Below are positions 59,939-64,000 of a stretch of DNA of 64,000 bases, piece after piece. The notes beneath the pieces are model-generated. The model did not search any database. It was not told where the DNA came from and saw only the letters and a program-made list of their open reading frames with translations. The stretch comes from Paenibacillus xylaniclasticus. GTDB lineage: Bacteria > Bacillota > Bacilli > Paenibacillales > Paenibacillaceae. A program made the position numbers and the translations under genes. The stretch covers positions 124,001-188,000 of the forward strand of contig NZ_BIML01000002.1 of the NCBI RefSeq assembly GCF_004001065.1, in the 5' to 3' direction. The first letter of the stretch is position 1. Every line of letters starts with the position of its first letter.

Positions 59939-60572
59939 CGGCCTCACCCTTTCCGATTCGCGGCGGTGATGCATATGGTGGCGCCGGCGGCCGCTTTACC
60001 GCTCTGCTGCGGTACCATCTGTCTGCTGCAATGGCAGCGGCAGTGGCAACCGCAGTCGCCGCAATCGTCGAGCCGACGATTTCCGCAGCGTTCGCAGATT
60101 CATACTGAAGCCTGATCGCGATTAAGGTCGTCGGGACGAGCGTAATGCTGGACGTATTCAACGCCAGCAGCGTACACATAGCTGGCGTAGCTGTACTGGG
60201 GTCCGGATTTAACTTCTGCAGCTCCTGCATCGCCTTAATCCCCATCGGAGTCGCTGCATTGCCAAGCCCGAACAAATTCGCCGCCATATTACTCATAATA
60301 TAACCGAGTGCCGGATGCTGGCGCGGAACGTCAGGAAACAAGAATCGGACAGCGGGCCCCAACATTCTCGACAGGACTTGCAATAAACCTGCATCTTCTC
60401 CGATGCGCATTAATCCGAGCCAAAAGACGAGAATGCTAATTAATCCGAAGCTAACGGTTACACCCGTCTTCGCTCCGTCGAACGCCGCCTCTGTCACGAT
60501 TTCCAGGCGGCCTGTCACCGCGGCCGAAACGACGCTGACAACAATCATAAACAACCATATCCAGTTGACCAT
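59931..60572 (-). CDS. spmA: Spore maturation protein A
   Basis: A 213-residue membrane protein with a Gate domain: start MVNWIWLFMIVVSVVSAAVT, then FGLISILVFWLGLMRIGEDA and ANLFGLGNAATPMGIKAMQE with the conserved NAATP motif. It has a longer C-terminal tail (about 20 residues, Arg/Pro-rich) than B. subtilis SpmA. It follows dacB by seven bases and overlaps spmB slightly. Confidence 0.94.
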   Translation of the reverse strand: MVNWIWLFMIVVSVVSAAVTGRLEIVTEAAFDGAKTGVTVSFGLISILVFWLGLMRIGEDAGLLQVLSRMLGPAVRFLFPDVPRQHPALGYIMSNMAANLFGLGNAATPMGIKAMQELQKLNPDPSTATPAMCTLLALNTSSITLVPTTLIAIRLQYESANAAEIVGSTIAATAVATAAAIAADRWYRSRAVKRPPAPPYASPPRIGKGEAVG

Positions 60573-60579
60573 TCAAGCC

Positions 60580-61791
60580 TCACGCTCCTCCCCCGAATAG
60601 CGCTTTGACGACGGACTGAAGCGAGTGCCGGAACGAGAAGCTTGGTGCTCGCGCGCTGATTGGTCGATCTGCAGCAGGATAGGGACGCTTCTCCTTCCAC
60701 TGCAGCCGCTCGCTCCCGGATTCATAGACCGGAACAGAGCCAATTGTCTTACCATTTAGCTCCCATTCTAATATTCCACGTTCTCCTAGCAGATAACGCG
60801 TACTGCCAGGCTCTAATAATGTTAGCTTGGACCTTAACTGTGCGGCCTCACCGTCAGCAAGCGCATAACGGAACGTCCCTCCTGCAGCAAGCGGATAGCC
60901 GCTAATGGGCTGACCCTGTTTGGCGATGATCTTCAATGAATAATGCTTAAAGCCCCAATCCAGCATATTGTGATGGTCGACCCAGTCGTTCCGGTCGTTA
61001 ATCGTAACGGCTGCAAGCTGCTGGCCGCCACGTGTGGCGGAGCTGACCAGACAGCGAAGCGCTGTCTTCGTATAACCGGTTTTGACGCCGTCTGCACCAT
61101 CATACAACGAAAGCATTTTATTCTTATTCGTCCATTCATAATCCCATGGATCATTCGGGTTCGGTGCTTTTTTCACCCTCGTCTTCACAATTTGAGCGAA
61201 CGTCGGATTGTGCAGCGCATAAGCGGTCAATTTCGCCAAGTCATTGGCCGTCGAATAATGCCCGTCCTCATCGAGACCGGACGGATTCATAAACTGCGTA
61301 TTTGTAAGTCCAATCCATTCGGCCTTCTCATTCATCAGCTTGACGAACCCTTCGACTGTGCCGCCGACATGCTCAGCGATCGCCGTCGCCGCATCATTGC
61401 CCGAGCGAAGCATTAAGCCATACAGCATATCTTCCAGCTTCATAACTTCTCCTGCGCGTAAGTAGATAGAAGAGCCTTCTTTGCCGGCAGCGCGAACGCT
61501 CACCTTCACTTTATCGTTAAGATCACCATGTTCGATTGCGACGATCGCGGTCATAATTTTGGTCAGACTGGCAATGCGCATCGGCTCGTCCCCATTTTTC
61601 GTATACAAAATCCGACCCGACGCTACATCGATCAATGCCGCGCCCTTCGCATGCGTACTAATCGATGCAAGCTTCACAGCAGACGTTGCAGCCGCTGGGC
61701 GAACAGCGAAAGCACCGGATAGCAGCATAAGCGCAGTAACGGCCAACGATAGCCGCCTAATGCGCAGACGGCGCAGCGATAACAAGCTCAT
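60580..61791 (-). CDS. dacB: Sporulation-type D-alanyl-D-alanine carboxypeptidase
   Basis: A 403-residue penicillin-binding protein with a signal peptide (RRLSLAVTALMLLSGAFAVR). Active-site motifs: SLTK in MRIASLTKIMTAIVA (nucleophile Ser), SGN in LRSGNDAATAIAEH, and KTG in GVKTGYTKTALR. The C-terminal part is a beta-rich domain for localisation. Order dacB-spmA-spmB matches Bacillus, where DacB trims cortex peptides. I take the ATG at 61791, with GGGAGGG nine bases upstream. Confidence 0.94.
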   Translation of the reverse strand: MSLLSLRRLRIRRLSLAVTALMLLSGAFAVRPAAATSAVKLASISTHAKGAALIDVASGRILYTKNGDEPMRIASLTKIMTAIVAIEHGDLNDKVKVSVRAAGKEGSSIYLRAGEVMKLEDMLYGLMLRSGNDAATAIAEHVGGTVEGFVKLMNEKAEWIGLTNTQFMNPSGLDEDGHYSTANDLAKLTAYALHNPTFAQIVKTRVKKAPNPNDPWDYEWTNKNKMLSLYDGADGVKTGYTKTALRCLVSSATRGGQQLAAVTINDRNDWVDHHNMLDWGFKHYSLKIIAKQGQPISGYPLAAGGTFRYALADGEAAQLRSKLTLLEPGSTRYLLGERGILEWELNGKTIGSVPVYESGSERLQWKEKRPYPAADRPISARAPSFSFRHSLQSVVKALFGGGA

Positions 61792-61929
61792 GCTCATATA
61801 CCCTCCCACAACGCTTAGGTGTAATTTGCCTGCTTGTACAGCTTATGCCCATTGACCGTTCTTTATGCTTAAGCCACTCCTCAGCTTGCAATTGTTTAAA
61901 GCCACTTCGATTATGACCGATTTATTGCA

Positions 61930-61981
61930 TAAAGAAGCGGCCTTTAAGTCCAACGAATTATTGGACCAAGACCGCCGCTTT
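61930..61981 (-). terminator. Terminator after ytfJ
   Basis: AAGCGGC/GCCGCTT stem with inner TTGGTCC/GGAC pairing, followed by a weak CTTTAT on the minus strand. It lies between ytfJ and dacB. Confidence 0.6.
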
Positions 61982-62031
61982 CCCTTGTATGATGTAATCA
62001 AACAAAAGGGATTCAGAATAGTAGTTATCTA

Positions 62032-62481
62032 TTAAATAATTGGGTCGCTAACAGCTTCGTTCGATTGCTCCTTCTTCAGCATCCCTTGAATTCGATCAAT
62101 GACGTGAGGTGCGGAATCAATGACCCGCTCAATCAGATGCGTGTTATTATCAAGCGGTACAACCTTTACTCCATGCGAGCCAACGACAAGAAATGCAATA
62201 GGCGTAATCGAGACACCGCCGCCGCTGCCGCCGCCGAACGGACTTTGCACCGATGCTGTCTGACCTTCATGCGGCGTAGACGATTGTGAGCTGTTGCTTG
62301 AACCATCGAACTTGATATCGCTCCCGCCGGCAACAAAACCGAAGCCGACTTTTGATATAGGCATAATCACGCTGCCGTCAGGGGTCTGTACAGGGTCTCC
62401 GACAATAGTGTTAACATCTACCATTTCTTTAATATTTTCCATTGCGGTCTGCATAAGACCTTCAATCGGGTGATTCGTCAT
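62032..62481 (-). CDS. ytfJ: GerW-family sporulation protein YtfJ
   Basis: A 149-residue protein. The start NHPIEGLMQTAMENIKEMVD, and VNTIVGDPV, then SKVGFGFVAGGSDIKF and a Gly/Ser-rich segment (GGGSGGGVSITPIAFLVV) match the YtfJ/GerW family of endospore formers. In Bacillus its loss affects spore germination. GGAGGAG upstream of the ATG supports the start. The upstream neighbours in related genomes (scpB-like genes) are replaced here by the restriction-modification pair. Confidence 0.92.
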   Translation of the reverse strand: MTNHPIEGLMQTAMENIKEMVDVNTIVGDPVQTPDGSVIMPISKVGFGFVAGGSDIKFDGSSNSSQSSTPHEGQTASVQSPFGGGSGGGVSITPIAFLVVGSHGVKVVPLDNNTHLIERVIDSAPHVIDRIQGMLKKEQSNEAVSDPII

Positions 62482-62592
62482 AACTGCTCCTCCTTAAGTG
62501 CGATATAGATAAGAACTACCGTATGCTTTTTGTATTGTGCGCACTTAAGGACAGAGTATGTATATGATCATTTGTCATGTTCTGAGATCAAC

Positions 62593-62637
62593 AAAAAGGA
62601 ACCATCTAGAAAACGATGTTTCCTTGAATGGTTCCTC
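62593..62637 (-). terminator. Terminator after the restriction endonuclease gene
   Basis: AGGAACCAT pairs with ATGGTTCCT, with inner GGAAAC/GTTTTC-like pairing, and five T follow on the minus strand. Confidence 0.85.
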
Positions 62638-63497
62638 TATGTAGCCAAATCAAGTGGTAGGTCTGAAATATCCTTCAATCTTTTCCCATCGATCATTATG
62701 TTTAACATCGCAAGTGCATCTTCTTCCCCACAGTTCTCAACAGCTGTCTTTAGCTCCTCGAGAGCAAAATGATAGACGCAATCGATATCACCAGTGCCTA
62801 AAGAAATTGACGCAAGTCTGCTTGGCAATGGTTCAGCTGTTACTACCACAATATGTGGAAGGTGACCTTTACGATTACGAATTAAGTTAAGAGCCTCTGC
62901 TCGACTGTTTTGACTTCTGTCTGAACGAATAGTCCATTTGGAGGATATACTGGCATGTAATAACGGCTTTCCTCCGTTACGTTCGCGTATTGATGCGCGC
63001 CTTCCAATAGTATCATCTACAATCGCTTTTTCGAAATTTATTATTTCATCACTTAGTAGTTTTTGAAAAATGATTACATCAGGTGTTATGGTGTAGTCAT
63101 TCCCCATAGCCGCCGCTAAATCAGGGTTCAATTTTGCCGCATTATTTAGTGCGGTTAGATGAGCATATTGCTCAAATTCAGCAATTGCACTTCTATTGCG
63201 ATTGCCGATTTTCTTAATTTCCCAATTACCAGGACGAATATGCTCTAACGACATAAAGGTTTTTCGAAGAAATTCAGCATTAATTGCTTCAAATTCACTT
63301 CCGCTTGTTTGTCCAGCAAGCCGCTCTCCAGTTTCCGATTGCAATATATCAGCAATACCTTTAGCTATACGTACCGATAATTTACTATCTTTATCAGCAT
63401 TCGAAGGAACACCACTGGCATTAACAGTTAATATTGTTCTTAACAAAGAGGCATGATAGTCCCTTCGAGCTTCAGCAATCAGTGAATTTACGGTCAT
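62637..63497 (-). CDS. Type II restriction endonuclease, NgoMIV-like (GCCGGC)
   Basis: A 286-residue protein, close in length to NgoMIV from Neisseria as I recall it. Strongly similar blocks: IAKGIADILQSETGERLAGQ, GNRNRSAIAEFEQYAHLTAL, GNDYTITPDVIIF with the catalytic Asp, HASISSKWTIRSDRSQNSRA with the S-x-K element, and NRKGHLPHIVVVTAEP. The catalytic pattern fits PD-(D/E)xK variants. The expected site is GCCGGC cut between G and C; that site is inferred from homology. It overlaps the methyltransferase by four bases. The DNA is visibly richer in A and T than its neighbours, consistent with transfer. Confidence 0.9.
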   Translation of the reverse strand: MTVNSLIAEARRDYHASLLRTILTVNASGVPSNADKDSKLSVRIAKGIADILQSETGERLAGQTSGSEFEAINAEFLRKTFMSLEHIRPGNWEIKKIGNRNRSAIAEFEQYAHLTALNNAAKLNPDLAAAMGNDYTITPDVIIFQKLLSDEIINFEKAIVDDTIGRRASIRERNGGKPLLHASISSKWTIRSDRSQNSRAEALNLIRNRKGHLPHIVVVTAEPLPSRLASISLGTGDIDCVYHFALEELKTAVENCGEEDALAMLNIMIDGKRLKDISDLPLDLAT

Positions 63498-64000
63498 AGT
63501 CCCTGTATCCTTTTAAAATTTGCTATTATACTTGCCTCTATGCACTTCTTAATCTCAGCGCCGACTGCACTAGCGACTGGAGGAGGAAAAGCATTGCCAA
63601 TTTGTCTGTATTCTGCTGTCTTCTTACCAGTAAACTCCCAATAATCAGGAAAACCTTGTATGCGGGCTACCATTCTATTTGTTAGTCTTGGAAATCCAAT
63701 GAAGTTAGGCTCAGGAGCTTCGTTTGCAATGCCTGCACCATCCACTGCCAAAGACGCCCAAGCACGCTTTGCGCGTGTTGGTCCTAAATCAGGACCACCG
63801 TGTTTTTTTGAACCGCCAACGATTGTTGGCGCAATACTATTTGCCCATTCTTTCCAACGCTCAGCGAGCAGCCAGCCGTTTGCCCCCATTAAATCATAAA
63901 GGGTCTCTCCAACAGTAAGAGGACGCTTATTAAACGCTTTAGGCCAAGTAAAATTATGAGCTAAGTCACTTCTAACGGCTACAAAAATAACTCTTGGTCG
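63494..64000 (-). CDS. DNA (cytosine-5) methyltransferase, C-terminal part; continues beyond the window
   Basis: The frame is open to the end of the window (64000), so the N-terminus with the catalytic PCQ motif is not visible. What is seen: PRVIFVAVRSDL near the window edge, FTWPKAF, an ETLYDLMG segment, then RLTNRMVARIQGFPDYWEFT (target recognition / motif IX-like region), and the motif X-like IGNAFPPPVASAVG near the C-terminus. This is a C5 methyltransferase protecting DNA from the adjacent endonuclease. An internal ATG at 63889 is not the true start. Confidence 0.88.
   Translation of the reverse strand, partial: RPRVIFVAVRSDLAHNFTWPKAFNKRPLTVGETLYDLMGANGWLLAERWKEWANSIAPTIVGGSKKHGGPDLGPTRAKRAWASLAVDGAGIANEAPEPNFIGFPRLTNRMVARIQGFPDYWEFTGKKTAEYRQIGNAFPPPVASAVGAEIKKCIEASIIANFKRIQGL

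Noticed and set aside
1-64000. CRISPR arrays, tRNA or rRNA genes, insertion sequences
   Set aside because: None was seen on reading both strands; repeats are limited to the hairpin cluster at 5.3-5.4 kb and terminators.

Overview
The window looks like chromosome from a spore-forming Gram-positive bacterium of the Paenibacillaceae type (Paenibacillus, Cohnella or a close relative). It carries sporulation genes (spoIVA, spoVIF, spmAB, dacB, ytfJ/gerW, ypeB). Gene order follows the Bacillus subtilis qcr, aro-trp, hbs-mtrB-hep, spoIVA-gpsA-der-cmk and res-spm blocks, but with family-specific changes. GC content is moderate, ribosome binding sites are strong (GGAGG-type), and TTG/GTG starts are frequent. 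I see no tRNA, rRNA, CRISPR array or insertion sequence. These assignments come from reading motifs and recalling families; no search was run.

Layout. 1-5.1 kb: N-terminus of qcrA (Rieske protein), ypiF-like and IDEAL-domain genes, a gamma-class carbonic anhydrase homologue, an unrecognised 404-residue protein, and an ECF sigma / anti-sigma / histidine phosphatase operon. 5.1-5.8 kb: non-coding DNA with a cluster of tiny perfect hairpins and a strong candidate small RNA. 5.8-17.4 kb: aromatic supra-operon aroC-aroB-aroH-trpEDCFBA, then hisC-tyrA behind a terminator and a separate promoter. The trp leader carries an array of (G/U)AG triplets typical of TRAP binding, and the TRAP gene mtrB lies at 25.2 kb. 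17.7-25.8 kb: a 55-residue HTH-like gene, cheR, ndk, and a menaquinone block (hepT, mqnA, ubiX-like, ubiA-like, menG, hepS), then an unknown membrane-anchored protein, mtrB and hbs. 26-29.7 kb: a CUT2-type sugar ABC transporter. 29.9-41.6 kb: spoIVA, yphF-like lipoprotein, two 2Fe-2S ferredoxins, yphE-like, spoVIF, gpsA, plsY, der, a YIEGIA protein with its small partner, a yphA-like gene, an S1-domain protein, plsC and cmk. 41.7-50.2 kb: ypfB-like, motI-like PilZ protein, ypeB, a small zinc-ribbon protein, prsW, a mecA paralogue, a lipoprotein polysaccharide deacetylase, a CPBP protease and a rhodanese. 50.3-52.1 kb: serA behind a leader RNA with mutually exclusive hairpins. 52.3-62.5 kb: resABCDE, rluB, dacB-spmA-spmB and ytfJ. 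62.6-64 kb: an AT-richer restriction-modification pair whose endonuclease resembles NgoMIV (GCCGGC); the methyltransferase runs off the end.

How the parts connect. Chorismate made by aroBC feeds AroH/TyrA (tyrosine and phenylalanine), TrpE (tryptophan) and MqnA (futalosine-type menaquinone synthesis). HepS/HepT supply the prenyl tail, and MenG performs the last methylation. Menaquinone then serves the qcr complex and the Res-assembled cytochromes c. Tryptophan control can be read from sequence: TRAP (mtrB) should bind the triplet array and block an antiterminator strand that would otherwise disrupt the hairpin ahead of trpE.

The most unusual items are the candidate sRNA at 5.6 kb, the serA leader, a ResE that has lost nearly all of its extracytoplasmic sensor, the absence of sleB beside ypeB, futalosine-pathway genes embedded in the hep-men operon, and the NgoMIV-like cassette.
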